Part shown: positions 8,278 to 16,671 of the stretch, piece by piece
Numbering within the stretch: position 1 is the stretch's first letter
How the letters are laid out: each line of letters starts with the position of its first letter
Source of the DNA: Thermodesulfobacterium thermophilum DSM 1276
GTDB taxonomy: Bacteria; Desulfobacterota; Thermodesulfobacteria; Thermodesulfobacteriales; Thermodesulfobacteriaceae
Length of the DNA stretch: 64,000 nt
Direction: 5' to 3'
Assembly: GCF_000421605.1 (NCBI RefSeq)
Contig: NZ_ATXI01000009.1
Coordinates: 1 to 64,000 of the forward strand
The notes under the pieces: generated by a model
Databases searched by the model: none
What the model was told of the DNA's origin: nothing
What the model saw: only the letters and a program-made list of their open reading frames with translations
Program-made: the position numbers and the translations under genes

Positions 8278-10359
8278 TTACTGTATTTTTTCCTTTACTT
8301 TATAAACTACCATATGAGGAAAATCATCTAACACCAACTCAAAATAAGCAGGATCATAACTTCTAAGAAGATACATCTTATTAAATAAGGTTTCAGCTAA
8401 CATAGGATTAAGGATAAAAAGGGCGGCGTGATTCTCTTTAAACTTTACTATCTCAACTATTACTCCATTTTCAAAAAATTTCTTTTCTATCATTCCTTTA
8501 GGGTCTTTTACAACTAACTTTCTAATAGGAATACTCTGGTTACCAGCAGTGACAACTCCTACATTTAGGTCTAATTTAGCGCCTATATCCTGGCAATCAA
8601 GCACGTTGGCTGTGCTCATAGAGCATTTTTCAGGAGCTATGATGTTTCCATGAATTCCCTGTTTTTTATCAAAATCATAGCTACCAAAATAATGAATCCA
8701 GGCAAATTTGGGTATCAAGTCCTCGGTAAAAACCCAATAAACAGGATGTTTTATGTCTTTACTAAAGTATCCTTCTTGAACCTTTTTAACCAGTTCTTTG
8801 GCGGATATCCCCTTTTTTAATTCTTCGGCAATCCCTTTTAACCCATAGTTAGTAATAAAAGAGGTAATGAACCAGGCTTCTTTTGGGTCGCTGGTAGTAA
8901 AGCTTCTTGCAATAAAATAGGTTTTAGGAGAAGCCTGTGAACCTCCGTCATGAAAGGTAGGTCTTCTTGAATAATACTGAAAAGCATAACCATAGTCCCA
9001 CCAAGTCCAGATAGCCGAACCTTGAGGAGTTTTTTGTTTTAGATAATCCATGTCTTTTACGATAGGGCTAAAAACCTTAGGATAACTTGCCCAACTTATG
9101 ACAGGTTTTTGTACCAAAAACAATAAACATAAGAATAAACTTCCTATCAGGTTTACTGTAATAACCTGTTTTTCCTTATGCTTAAAAAGGTCTAAATACC
9201 CAAGGGCTTTTTCAAAAAGAAAATGTACCAAAAAACCTATCCCAACCCCTATAAAAGGCGAGAGATACATGATAAACCTTGCACCTGAGACAAAAGATAA
9301 AAACCCAATCCCTAAGAAAGGAAGTAGAAAGAATAAGTTTTTAAAATAATAACCAAAGCATAAAATTACCCCTATAATTCCTAAAATCCCTAATATAGGA
9401 CTATAAACAGCTGTTTCAAGAACTTTATCAAAGCTTTCTCTTTGCAACTCAGAGATAGACATAAAAACATTGGGAAAATCTTTAAAAAGTTGTTCTGCGC
9501 TGGTGGTAGTTTTGAGGTTAAAAACAAGGGTTTTTACCTGTATAAAAAGATGGTAAGGGCCTTCGTAGATATACCAGATTTGAGGAACAATTAGGATAGC
9601 TAAATAAAGATAATCTTCCTTCGTGAGTTTTAGCTTTTTATCCCATAGATATCTTATCAGAAACATAAAAATCAACACAAAACACAGATTAGGATGACCG
9701 TACCAAAGATAATAGAAAAGAACTACCAGAGAGGCAAGGCTAATCCATAAATACTTTACCCTGTTTTTAACGGATGAAAAAAACTTATAAAAAAAATAAG
9801 CTGCTAAAAAAGGTAGGGTGAGATTAAGAATATCCTGGTCCAACCTCATGAGATTGGTCCTTCCCCAATACATAGGAGAAGCAATGGCTACCAACCCCCC
9901 GAGCAAACCTGCATAGGCACATCCAAGGTCTTTAAAATAAAAGAAAAGTGGAAGCACTACCGAAACAGCTAAAATTGGGATTAGATAAAAAGTTAAAGTC
10001 TCAAGAGAAAGGTTAAACCATTTTGAAAGATAAGCCCAGGTCACACTAATAAAAACACCAGGCACCTGATATTTAGCATAAAATACGTTTTTTTCATCCA
10101 GTTTGGCTGAAGATGAATTATCTGGGAATACTCGATAGTGGTCTATCTCTCCAGTTCTGAAAACCCCCTGTTTGATGTCTTCAGCTAACCTCGCAAAATA
10201 GAAAGAATCATATTCGCTGTAAATAGGCTTATCTTTGTAGTAAAAAAGGGCTTGATTAGAGTGCCAAAAATTTTTGTCTTCAAATCTTATATAAAGTCCC
10301 CAGAAAACAACAACGAATAGCAACAAAAAGGGATAGTAAATCTTTAAAAATTTATCCAT
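8278..10359 (-). CDS. STT3/PglB/AglB-family oligosaccharyltransferase
   Basis: Membrane enzyme that transfers a lipid-linked glycan to asparagine of N-glycosylation sequons. In 693 residues it has the first acidic motif at E49/D51 (SEYDSFYFARLAEDI), the second DxD at 174-176 (LDQD), about 12 hydrophobic segments, the SxSE motif at 301-304 (SISE) that holds the catalytic-loop Glu, and WWDYG at 453-457 followed by a soluble C-terminal domain. All are hallmarks of STT3 (family knowledge). It heads the unit with cupin, argB, valS and PilZ, with its own promoter upstream. DegT aminotransferase, isomerase and GT9 genes lie just upstream. The acceptor protein and the glycan are unknown. Confidence 0.93.
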   Translation of the reverse strand: MDKFLKIYYPFLLLFVVVFWGLYIRFEDKNFWHSNQALFYYKDKPIYSEYDSFYFARLAEDIKQGVFRTGEIDHYRVFPDNSSSAKLDEKNVFYAKYQVPGVFISVTWAYLSKWFNLSLETLTFYLIPILAVSVVLPLFFYFKDLGCAYAGLLGGLVAIASPMYWGRTNLMRLDQDILNLTLPFLAAYFFYKFFSSVKNRVKYLWISLASLVVLFYYLWYGHPNLCFVLIFMFLIRYLWDKKLKLTKEDYLYLAILIVPQIWYIYEGPYHLFIQVKTLVFNLKTTTSAEQLFKDFPNVFMSISELQRESFDKVLETAVYSPILGILGIIGVILCFGYYFKNLFFLLPFLGIGFLSFVSGARFIMYLSPFIGVGIGFLVHFLFEKALGYLDLFKHKEKQVITVNLIGSLFLCLLFLVQKPVISWASYPKVFSPIVKDMDYLKQKTPQGSAIWTWWDYGYAFQYYSRRPTFHDGGSQASPKTYFIARSFTTSDPKEAWFITSFITNYGLKGIAEELKKGISAKELVKKVQEGYFSKDIKHPVYWVFTEDLIPKFAWIHYFGSYDFDKKQGIHGNIIAPEKCSMSTANVLDCQDIGAKLDLNVGVVTAGNQSIPIRKLVVKDPKGMIEKKFFENGVIVEIVKFKENHAALFILNPMLAETLFNKMYLLRSYDPAYFELVLDDFPHMVVYKVKEKIQ

Positions 10360-10395
10360 TTTAACTCCCCAAGATAAGTTGATAAACTGATAAAA

Positions 10396-10423
10396 ATTAT
10401 ATTAAAAAATTTGTGAAAAACAA
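10396..10423 (-). promoter_or_regulatory. sigma-70 promoter of the STT3 operon
   Basis: On the minus strand TTGTTT (10423-10418), a 16-bp spacer and a perfect TATAAT (10401-10396) precede the STT3 ATG at 10359. The -35 lies in an inverted repeat (AACAAG-aa-CTTGTT, 10419-10432) that may also end the upstream MltD transcript. Confidence 0.55.
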
Positions 10424-10440
10424 GAACTTGTTTGTTTATA

Positions 10441-11637
10441 TCATCTTTTTTTCGATTTTTTGGTATGTTGAGAGGTAGATTTGGCTTTTTTCTTTTTATT
10501 AGAATTTTTTTTAGAAGACTTGATTTGTTTAGACTTCTTAGCAACCTTTCGAGGTTGTTTATTTCGTGTAATGGACAAAGATTGATTTTGAGTTGAGTTT
10601 TCTAAAATTAAATCTTTTTCTGACAATTCAGAATTAGCAAGGGTTACGATGTAAAAAGTTCCGTCTGTAGTTGTTTTTTCTATCAACTTTAATTTTAGAC
10701 GATTTAGGTTAGCCTGTATTTCCTTTTTTTTGTCTTGAGGAACTTTGAGTAAATAGGGTTTGCCCGGTGGTGTTATCTGTCTTCTAAGCTCTGCGTTCAT
10801 CATCAAAAGCAGGTCATAGTTTATCTGTCCAGCTACAGCAAATACCTTAAGGTCAACCCCTCCGTTAACCTCCATCTCTTCATATTCCAAAGCCTTAGGC
10901 TCTAAGGGTTGAAATCCGTATTTTTGGGGATTTTTAATGATAAAGGTAATAGCCATCCACTGAGGGAGATAAGCCGCTGTCTCTAAAGGGAGGCTACCTG
11001 AGTTTAATAATTGCCAATAATCTATAAAGTTTTTAGCCCTTAAAATCCTTAAAAGCCTACCTTCTCCAAGGTTATAGCTTGCTACCGCAGGCCTCCAGTC
11101 TCCGAAGATATCATAGAGTCTTTTCAAATAACGAGCTGCCGCATGGGTAGACTTGATAAAATCTTTTCGCTCATCTACCCAGTAGTCTATTTTTAATCCG
11201 TAAGATCTACCGGTTTTTTCCATAAATTGCCAGATTCCAACCGCCCCTGCCCTTGAAATCGCAAAAGGATTACAACCACTTTCTATAAAAGCAATATAAA
11301 CAAGATCCTCAGGGACTCCATACTCTCTAAAGATAGTTTTAAAATAAGGAAGATAAGGACTACAGCGTTTAAGCCATCTTTCAGTAACTTCCCTTTTATC
11401 CTTGGTAAAATATTTTATAAAATAAGCTACTTGATCGTTTATGTCTTGAGGTAAATTTTTAATAACCTTAGGAGGAAGTTCTTCTAAAACTTCATAAACC
11501 TCTTCGTCTTGTGGGTTGATATTTTGAGAAAAAACAGGTAAATTCCAGCTTAACCCAAGAAAAACCATTAAAACTATGGTTAAAAACCACCTAATAACTA
11601 CTTTAAACCTTTTACTCTTGTAATTTTTCCCATTCAT
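10441..11637 (-). CDS. MltD-like lytic murein transglycosylase (GH23)
   Basis: Cleaves peptidoglycan glycan strands in the periplasm. The 398-residue protein has an N-terminal membrane or signal segment (about 13-36), then a GH23/SLT domain with catalytic Glu119 in 'YIAFIESGCNP', followed by 'AVGIWQFMEKTGRSYGL' and 'AVASYNLGEGRLLRIL', the MltD pattern. The C-terminus is not a clear LysM domain; it ends in an extremely Lys/Ser-rich tail (last about 50 residues), possibly binding anionic polymer. The start overlaps the end of the upstream isomerase gene by 26 bp. Confidence 0.88.
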   Translation of the reverse strand: MNGKNYKSKRFKVVIRWFLTIVLMVFLGLSWNLPVFSQNINPQDEEVYEVLEELPPKVIKNLPQDINDQVAYFIKYFTKDKREVTERWLKRCSPYLPYFKTIFREYGVPEDLVYIAFIESGCNPFAISRAGAVGIWQFMEKTGRSYGLKIDYWVDERKDFIKSTHAAARYLKRLYDIFGDWRPAVASYNLGEGRLLRILRAKNFIDYWQLLNSGSLPLETAAYLPQWMAITFIIKNPQKYGFQPLEPKALEYEEMEVNGGVDLKVFAVAGQINYDLLLMMNAELRRQITPPGKPYLLKVPQDKKKEIQANLNRLKLKLIEKTTTDGTFYIVTLANSELSEKDLILENSTQNQSLSITRNKQPRKVAKKSKQIKSSKKNSNKKKKAKSTSQHTKKSKKR

Positions 11638-12391
11638 CGGTTAGAACCTTCAAGTTTAGATAGGTATCTTCCTCGTTGTGAGCTTCTGAAGTCAAGATTG
11701 GAACTATCTTTTTCTCCTTTAAAAACTTAAAAATGGCGTTAAACTTCAATACCCCTTTCCCTAAGGCTAAATGGTCGTCTTCTTCCCCTAAGTTATCATG
11801 GCAATGAATTTCCTTCAGATATGGATAAAGGATGTCTAACCAATCAAGTTCGTCCTTTTTAGAAAACACCCTTGCATGTGCTGGGTCAAAACACCAGCCA
11901 ACCCTTCCGGAAAAAGCTTCAAAAATAGGTAACATAAACTCAGGAGTAGGTTCATAAACATTCTCTAAAGATAGAGACAACCTCTCTTCCTGGATAAATT
12001 CCAATAATTTATTTAAATTTTCTATAAATATAGAACGCCATTCTTCTTTTAATTCGTGATAATTATAGGAATAACCAGAATGAAGAACAAGGTTTAAGGG
12101 TTGGAAAAGAGAGGCCCTTTCAATGGCAAGAAAAATCCTTTTCAGGCTAACCTCTCTTATCCACAGGTCAACAGACCCTATAGAAAGATCTATAAAAGGC
12201 AGATGAACGGTAGTTAAAAGCCCTTCTTCCTTAATCAGGTTAGCAACTTCTTTAAAAGTATGGTAAGAGTAATTATCCAAAGAAAAAGCGTTTAAAGATA
12301 CTTCTACGTTTATTCTATTCTCTAAAACCAAAGAAAGATACTTTTCTTTTAAAAGGTTAAAAGGAATGGAAACAAAAACCAACGGTCTCAT
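11612..12391 (-). CDS. sugar phosphate isomerase/epimerase (xylose-isomerase-like TIM barrel)
   Basis: 259 residues with the AP-endonuclease-2/TIM-barrel pattern: 'HLPFIDLSIGSVDLW', 'LVLHSGYSYNYHE', 'LSLENVYEPTPEFMLP', 'VGWCFDPAHARVF', 'EIHCHDNLGEEDDHLALGKG'. The conserved His, Glu and Asp are metal ligands in this family. The substrate is not predictable. It lies 2 bp after the DegT-type aminotransferase, so a joint role in making an activated or amino sugar is an inference from context. Confidence 0.8.
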   Translation of the reverse strand: MRPLVFVSIPFNLLKEKYLSLVLENRINVEVSLNAFSLDNYSYHTFKEVANLIKEEGLLTTVHLPFIDLSIGSVDLWIREVSLKRIFLAIERASLFQPLNLVLHSGYSYNYHELKEEWRSIFIENLNKLLEFIQEERLSLSLENVYEPTPEFMLPIFEAFSGRVGWCFDPAHARVFSKKDELDWLDILYPYLKEIHCHDNLGEEDDHLALGKGVLKFNAIFKFLKEKKIVPILTSEAHNEEDTYLNLKVLTDEWEKLQE

Positions 12392-12393
12392 TT

Positions 12394-13524
12394 TTATCCT
12401 CTTTTAAAAAATTCTCTTACCCAGTAGACTACATAGTCTATTTCTTCTGAGGTTAGATATGGGAAAAACGGAAGGCTTAAAACTTCTTGGGCAACTTTTT
12501 CTGTTACAGGAAGCATACCTTTTTTAAAACCTAAATCTTGATAGACTGGTTGCAGATGTAAAGGATGTTCATAATAAATCCTGGTTGTAACCCCTTTTTC
12601 CTTAAGAAATTCCTGTAGGTCCTTTCTATAAGGAGTCCTTACAGTAAAAAGAGACCAGCTTGGGGTATAGGTTTTAGGAATTTTAGGTAGAAAAAGCTCA
12701 GGCTCAAGATCTTGCAATCCTTTTATATAAGCTAAAGCATATTTTTTTCTGAGGTCTAATTCTTCCTTAAAATATTTGAATTTTACAAGCAAAATAGCAC
12801 AATGGATTTCATCTATTCTTCCGTTTATACCGTGATATTCATAAAAATAAGGTTTGGTCTGTCCATGTTCTTTTAAAATTCTAACCCTCTTTTCTATCCC
12901 TTCGTCTGCAGTAAAAACCATCCCGCCATCTCCAAAGGTGGAAAGAGGTTTGGTAGGATAAAAGGAAGTGGCAGAAGCAACCCCAAAGGTTCCAACATAT
13001 CTATCAAGTATCTTAGCCCCAAAGGCTTGACAAATGTCTTCTATAAGTAAAATCCCTTTTTCTTGGCAAAACACTTCAATCCTTTCTAAATCAGCAGGAA
13101 TACCAAATAAACTTACTACTATGGCTGCAGAGACCTTTTTACCTCGTTTCGTAAGATAAAGATAAGCCTCTTTTAACGTTTCTAAGGAAACATTAAAGTT
13201 AGATTCTTCTATGTCAACAAAATAAGGAATAAGTCCAGCCCGTACTACTACCTCAGAAGTAGCAATAAAAGTAAAAGATGGTACTAACACATAACTTCCC
13301 TGAGGTAGGTCTAAGGCCTTGAGTATTAAGTATAAACCCTCTGTCCCTGAAGAAACTCCTATAGCATAAGGAATATCTAAAAAAGAAGCTAAAGTTCTTT
13401 CTATTTCTTTTGTATAAGGTCCATTCAAATAAACCCCACTTCTTAAAACGTTAATAACTTCTTTCTCTATCTCTTGTCCATATTTTTGATATCCTCTTTT
13501 CAGGTCTAAAAAAGGAACCTCCAT
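12394..13524 (-). CDS. DegT/DnrJ/EryC1/StrS-family sugar aminotransferase
   Basis: PLP-dependent aminotransferase of the family that makes amino sugars on nucleotide carriers. In 376 residues, the PLP Lys is K192 in 'SFYPTKPLSTFGDGG'; 'IEDICQAFGA' holds the PLP-binding Asp; the N-terminus 'VPFLDLKRGYQKYG' and 'GVSSGTEGLYLILKALD' are typical. First gene of a unit with the isomerase and MltD-like protein, with a promoter upstream. It probably supplies an amino sugar for a surface glycan, perhaps the STT3 donor (inference). Confidence 0.92.
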   Translation of the reverse strand: MEVPFLDLKRGYQKYGQEIEKEVINVLRSGVYLNGPYTKEIERTLASFLDIPYAIGVSSGTEGLYLILKALDLPQGSYVLVPSFTFIATSEVVVRAGLIPYFVDIEESNFNVSLETLKEAYLYLTKRGKKVSAAIVVSLFGIPADLERIEVFCQEKGILLIEDICQAFGAKILDRYVGTFGVASATSFYPTKPLSTFGDGGMVFTADEGIEKRVRILKEHGQTKPYFYEYHGINGRIDEIHCAILLVKFKYFKEELDLRKKYALAYIKGLQDLEPELFLPKIPKTYTPSWSLFTVRTPYRKDLQEFLKEKGVTTRIYYEHPLHLQPVYQDLGFKKGMLPVTEKVAQEVLSLPFFPYLTSEEIDYVVYWVREFFKRG

Positions 13525-13556
13525 TTTTTCTCCCCTTTACTTAAAAAATCTTAGTT

Positions 13557-13585
13557 ATTATACTTTATTTGATTAGATAAAACAA
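13557..13585 (-). promoter_or_regulatory. sigma-70 promoter of the aminotransferase operon
   Basis: On the minus strand TTGTTT (13585-13580), 17-bp spacer, TATAAT (13562-13557), giving a leader of about 25 nt with the SD AGGGGAG before the ATG at 13524. Confidence 0.6.
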
Positions 13586-13624
13586 CCCTTTACTAAACAA
13601 TCACAAAAACCTTGAACTTACTTG

Positions 13625-14419
13625 ATGAAAAGGTTACTTTTTTACCGAAGAGGAGGATTAGGTGATACCCTTCTTACGTTTCCGGTTCTTGAGGTTTTAA
13701 AAAGTCAAGGTTATAAAATAACTGTCATAGGGGTTAAGGCCTATTATCAGTTAGCTCAAAAAGTAGGATGGGTAGACGAGATCTATGAGGACCTTTATCC
13801 GCAGGTGTTAAACCAACCCTATGATTTAAAAATTTTCTTCTCTAAAACAGAAGGATTTGACCCTTTCCCTTCAAAAAGAATCTGGTTGATAGATTATTAC
13901 TTTGGTTGTTTAAACCTGCCTAAAAAGTTTTCTCAAATTTTACCTGTCGAAGGATCAACTGAAAGCATCCTAAAAAACAAGGTAGTCCTTCATCCAGGAA
14001 GTGGTTCCTCTAAAAAAATCCCTGATTTTTTGCTTTTTTCGATGATAGAAAAATTTTTAAAAGAAAAAAAATTTGACTATATTTACATAGTAGGAGAGGC
14101 TGACAAGTGGATAAAGGCTTTTACCTCAAATTTTTGGGAAGTAGAGGACATTGAGGTTTTAGCTAAGGCTTTAAAAACCGCTCGAGGGTTTATAGGGCTT
14201 GACAGTGGGATATCACACTTGGCAAGTTATTTAGGAGTAAAAAGTTTTATCTTTTTTGGCCCCACAGACCATATTGTATGGCGTCCGATAGGCCCTAACC
14301 ATACCATCATAACCTTAGGTTTAACCTGTAGTCCCTGTTTCCCTAAGACCTGTTCTGAAAGGCCTTGCTTAGATCCTCAAAAGTTTTTCTTTAAATTTTT
14401 AGAAAAGGCAGATTTATAG
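13625..14419 (+). CDS. glycosyltransferase family 9 (heptosyltransferase-like)
   Basis: 264 residues, shorter than typical heptosyltransferases (about 340). The N-terminus has 'RRGGLGDTLLTFPVLEVLKS', the nucleotide-sugar half has 'VVLHPGSGSSKKIPD' and 'GLDSGISHLASYLGVK', then 'FFGPTDHIVWRPIG', all GT9 marks. It ends with a Cys-rich stretch (CSPCFPKTCSERPC) also seen in some GT9 members. It probably adds a heptose or related sugar to LPS core or a surface glycan. ATG 13625 is preferred over TTG 13622; there is no clear SD. It is divergent from the aminotransferase operon. Confidence 0.82.
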   Translation: MKRLLFYRRGGLGDTLLTFPVLEVLKSQGYKITVIGVKAYYQLAQKVGWVDEIYEDLYPQVLNQPYDLKIFFSKTEGFDPFPSKRIWLIDYYFGCLNLPKKFSQILPVEGSTESILKNKVVLHPGSGSSKKIPDFLLFSMIEKFLKEKKFDYIYIVGEADKWIKAFTSNFWEVEDIEVLAKALKTARGFIGLDSGISHLASYLGVKSFIFFGPTDHIVWRPIGPNHTIITLGLTCSPCFPKTCSERPCLDPQKFFFKFLEKADL

Positions 14420-14513
14420 AGATTTTTAAAATAATTTTATTTATTTTTTCTATTAGATGGTTTAGGCTAAGGTGTTAAACTTAGAAATTTGAAAAAATTT
14501 TAAAAGGGGGCAT

Positions 14514-15134
14514 ATGATGAAAACGTTAGACGTAAAAGGGCTTCCCTGTCCTCAACCTGTTATTCAAACAAAAGATTTTTTAGAAAGTTTAGAAGAGGGA
14601 GAGGTTTTTCAGATAGTTTTAGACAGTCAAACGTCAGCTAATAATGTAAAAAAATTTTTAAATTCCCAGGGACACAAAATCATTTCTGAGGTAGAAAAAG
14701 GAGAAGAAATTTTATTGGTGGTAGAAAAAAAAGGTTATGAAGTAAAGGTAAAAGATGAAGAGCTTGCTCATTTTTCATGCGAAACAAATTTAGAAAAAAA
14801 AGAGCTTTTTGTTATTCTAACCAATGATGTAATCGGTAAAGATGAGGCTTTAGGTAAGATATTGATAAAAGGCTTTTTTGAGACCATGCTTGTACAAAAC
14901 CTTTTACCAGACAGAATGTTTTTTATGAACAAAGGGGTATTTTTAACTACAAAGGACGAAGAAATAATATCTTTACTAAAGGAGATTGAGAAAAAAGGGG
15001 TTGAAATCTATTCTTGTGGTACCTGTTTAAAATACTATGGTTTAGAAGATCAACTCAAAGTCGGGAAAAGAGGTGGCACAGACATCTACTTAGAAGGTAT
15101 GTTTTATTTCAAAAAAACCGTTTGGGTAGGTTAA
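14514..15134 (+). CDS. yedF: YedF-like protein (TusA domain + DsrE-like domain)
   Basis: Two domains: TusA/SirA-like (1-72) with the CPxP motif in 'VKGLPCPQPVIQTKDFL', and a DsrE/F-like domain (about 95-206) with 'CGTCLKYYGL'. This arrangement matches the YedF family associated with selenium or sulfur metabolism; the biochemical role is not established. The CPxP Cys is the likely persulfide or selenium carrier. A strong AAGGGGG SD precedes ATG-ATG; either Met may be used. It stands alone between the GT9 gene and the tRNA-Met promoter; no selenium genes are adjacent. Confidence 0.82.
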   Translation: MMKTLDVKGLPCPQPVIQTKDFLESLEEGEVFQIVLDSQTSANNVKKFLNSQGHKIISEVEKGEEILLVVEKKGYEVKVKDEELAHFSCETNLEKKELFVILTNDVIGKDEALGKILIKGFFETMLVQNLLPDRMFFMNKGVFLTTKDEEIISLLKEIEKKGVEIYSCGTCLKYYGLEDQLKVGKRGGTDIYLEGMFYFKKTVWVG

Positions 15135-15153
15135 AATACCTCCAAAAAAGGCC

Positions 15154-15182
15154 TTGACAACCTTGGTAAAGATGTTTAAATA
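15154..15182 (+). promoter_or_regulatory. promoter of the tRNA-Met / amphi-Trp / tRNA-Cys cluster
   Basis: Perfect TTGACA (15154-15159), 17-bp spacer, TAAATA (15177-15182), about 15 bp before the mature tRNA 5' end. Confidence 0.6.
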
Positions 15183-15204
15183 ATATAAAAAACTTGTTAA
15201 ATAT

Positions 15205-15278
15205 GGCGGCGTAGCTCAACAGGTTAGAGCATGTGGCTCATATCCACAGGGTTGGGGGTTCGAGTCCCTCCGCCGCCA
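15205..15278 (+). tRNA. tRNA-Met (anticodon CAT)
   Basis: Acceptor GGCGGCG pairs with CGCCGCC; D-arm GCTC/GAGC; anticodon stem TGTGG/CCACA with loop CTCATAT (CAT); T-arm loop TTCGAGT; discriminator A. CCA is not encoded. The 5' G pairs with C, so it is elongator-type rather than initiator. A CAT anticodon could also be tRNA-Ile2 modified by TilS; sequence alone does not settle this. Confidence 0.92.
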
Positions 15279-15304
15279 CTAAATTAAATCTTGGAAGAAA
15301 GACT

Positions 15305-15511
15305 ATGAAGGATAAGGTTGAGGTAAAAAAGATTACCACTCCTCAAGAAGCAGCCCAGCTTCTTCGTCAAATTGCCGAGGAAGTAGAAAAAGGTAAGATA
15401 AAGATTGAACAGGTGGAAATAGATTTGCCTGCCAATTTTGAATGTGAACTGAAGTATAAGGTTAAAGAGGACAAAAAAGAATTTGAAATAGAGTTTACTT
15501 GGAGGAGTTAA
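15305..15511 (+). CDS. amphi-Trp domain protein, 68 aa
   Basis: Small acidic/basic amphipathic protein with an N-terminal helix ('PQEAAQLLRQIAEEVEKGKI') and beta strands ending 'KEFEIEFTWRS', the pattern of the amphi-Trp family, whose function is unknown. The start is the ATG at 15305 preceded by GGAAGAAAG; the frame is open further upstream only because it runs through the tRNA-Met gene. It lies between two tRNA genes and is probably on their transcript. Confidence 0.75.
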   Translation: MKDKVEVKKITTPQEAAQLLRQIAEEVEKGKIKIEQVEIDLPANFECELKYKVKEDKKEFEIEFTWRS

Positions 15512-15520
15512 GTTTTAGCT

Positions 15521-15592
15521 GGCGGCGTAGCCAAGCGGTAAGGCGACGGCCTGCAAAGCCGTGAATCCGGGGTTCGAATCCCCGCGCCGCCT
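15521..15592 (+). tRNA. tRNA-Cys (anticodon GCA)
   Basis: Acceptor GGCGGCG/CGCCGCC, anticodon stem-loop with CTGCAAA (GCA), T-arm CGGGG-TTCGAAT-CCCCG. The discriminator base is T (U73), the known identity base of tRNA-Cys. CCA is not encoded. Confidence 0.95.
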
Positions 15593-15616
15593 TTATTTTT
15601 TATATCACTTTTAATT

Positions 15617-15991
15617 ATGTTCAGATTAAAAGTACAAGATTCTTTTTCTTCAGCCCACTTCTTAAGAAACTACGAAGGTCCATGTGAAAAACTTCATGGA
15701 CATAATTGGAAGGTAGAGGTGGTAGTAGAAGGAGAACGTTTAAACGAGCTTGATATACTCATCGATTTCAAAGAGCTAAAAAAAGCCCTAAAAGAAACTT
15801 TGAAAAGCTTAGACCATCGTCTTTTAAACGACCTCCCCTATTTTTTGGAGGTTAACCCTTCATCTGAAAGGATTGCCCAATATATCTTTCAAGACCTCAA
15901 GAAAAAACTTTCTTTATATACAAACTTAAAGATTAAAGAAGTAACTGTTTTTGAAACAGAAAAGGCCTGTGCCACCTACTTTGAACCTTAA
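15617..15991 (+). CDS. queD: 6-carboxy-5,6,7,8-tetrahydropterin synthase QueD
   Basis: Converts 7,8-dihydroneopterin triphosphate to 6-carboxytetrahydropterin in queuosine synthesis. In 124 residues the Zn ligands are His14 (SSAHFL), His27 and His29 (LHGHNW), with catalytic Cys23 (GPCEK); 'SLDHRLLND' and 'TVFETEKACATY' complete the active site. The next gene, queE, starts inside or at its stop, so the two are coupled. It follows tRNA-Cys by 24 bp with no obvious SD. Confidence 0.92.
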   Translation: MFRLKVQDSFSSAHFLRNYEGPCEKLHGHNWKVEVVVEGERLNELDILIDFKELKKALKETLKSLDHRLLNDLPYFLEVNPSSERIAQYIFQDLKKKLSLYTNLKIKEVTVFETEKACATYFEP

Positions 15992-16619
15992 AATCTCTGA
16001 GACCTTTTTCTCTATCCAAGGGGAAGGTCCTTTTGCAGGTTATCCTACGTTTTTTGTAAGACTTTTTGGGTGTAACCTAAAATGTACATGGTGTGATACC
16101 CTTTATGCAAGAGAAAGTGATAAATACCAAAGCATAACCTTAGAAGAGATAATTAAGTTATGGGAAAACCACTATTCTTCAATCCCCTACATCGCTATCA
16201 CAGGTGGTGAACCCCTACTTCAACCAGAAGTCTATCCTTTAATAGATAGATTTTTGAATAAAAAATGTATAGTTTGTATAGAAACCAACGGAAGCCTCTC
16301 TATTAAGCGCCTCCATCCTCAAGTGATTAAAGTCATGGACCTAAAAACTCCCTCTTCTGGAATGGCAGACCACAATCTATATGAAAACATCGACTTTCTT
16401 AGCCCAAAGGACGTCATAAAGTTTGTAATACAAGACAGAAAAGATTTCGAGTTTGCTTTAGATAAAATTAAAACTTTTGACCTTATCTCTAAAACCCAAG
16501 TGTATTTTTCTCCGGTATTTGGAAAGCTTTCTCCTAAAGACCTTGCTAACTGGCTTTTAGAAATCAAACTACCTATAAGATTACAACTTCAACTGCACAA
16601 AATTTTAAACCTAAAATAA
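15981..16619 (+). CDS. queE: 7-carboxy-7-deazaguanine synthase QueE (radical SAM)
   Basis: Radical SAM enzyme that turns QueD's product into 7-carboxy-7-deazaguanine. The cluster-binding CxxxCxxC is C31/C35/C38 (FGCNLKCTWCDT), preceded by the family N-terminus 'KISETFFSIQGEGPFAGYPT' and followed by 'AITGGEPLLQ'. I place the start at TTG 15981, which overlaps the queD stop and matches the usual N-terminus. GTG 15969 and TTG 15951 are in frame and cannot be excluded. queC and queF are not in the window. Confidence 0.92.
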   Translation: MNLKISETFFSIQGEGPFAGYPTFFVRLFGCNLKCTWCDTLYARESDKYQSITLEEIIKLWENHYSSIPYIAITGGEPLLQPEVYPLIDRFLNKKCIVCIETNGSLSIKRLHPQVIKVMDLKTPSSGMADHNLYENIDFLSPKDVIKFVIQDRKDFEFALDKIKTFDLISKTQVYFSPVFGKLSPKDLANWLLEIKLPIRLQLQLHKILNLK

Positions 16620-16635
16620 ATCTATACGATTTAAA

Positions 16636-16664
16636 TTGTAGATTTTATATTTTTGTGTTAAAAT
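16636..16664 (+). promoter_or_regulatory. promoter of the RpoH-type sigma factor gene (leaderless)
   Basis: TTGTAG (16636-16641), 17-bp spacer, TAAAAT (16659-16664). The ATG is at 16672, 7 bp after the -10, so the mRNA would begin at or next to the start codon. No SD is present. Confidence 0.5.
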
Positions 16665-16671
16665 AATCACT

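Noticed and set aside
10405-10425. Possible Rex-like TTGTGAAAAACAAG in the STT3 promoter
   Set aside because: Not a full palindrome. The sequence is explained by the -35 box and the nearby hairpin.
14514-15134. Selenium-related operon around yedF
   Set aside because: No selD, selA, selB or selenocysteine-type context is visible nearby; only the family name suggests selenium.
15233-15304. N-terminal extension of the amphi-Trp protein
   Set aside because: It would run through the tRNA-Met gene; the ATG at 15305 has an SD and matches the family length.
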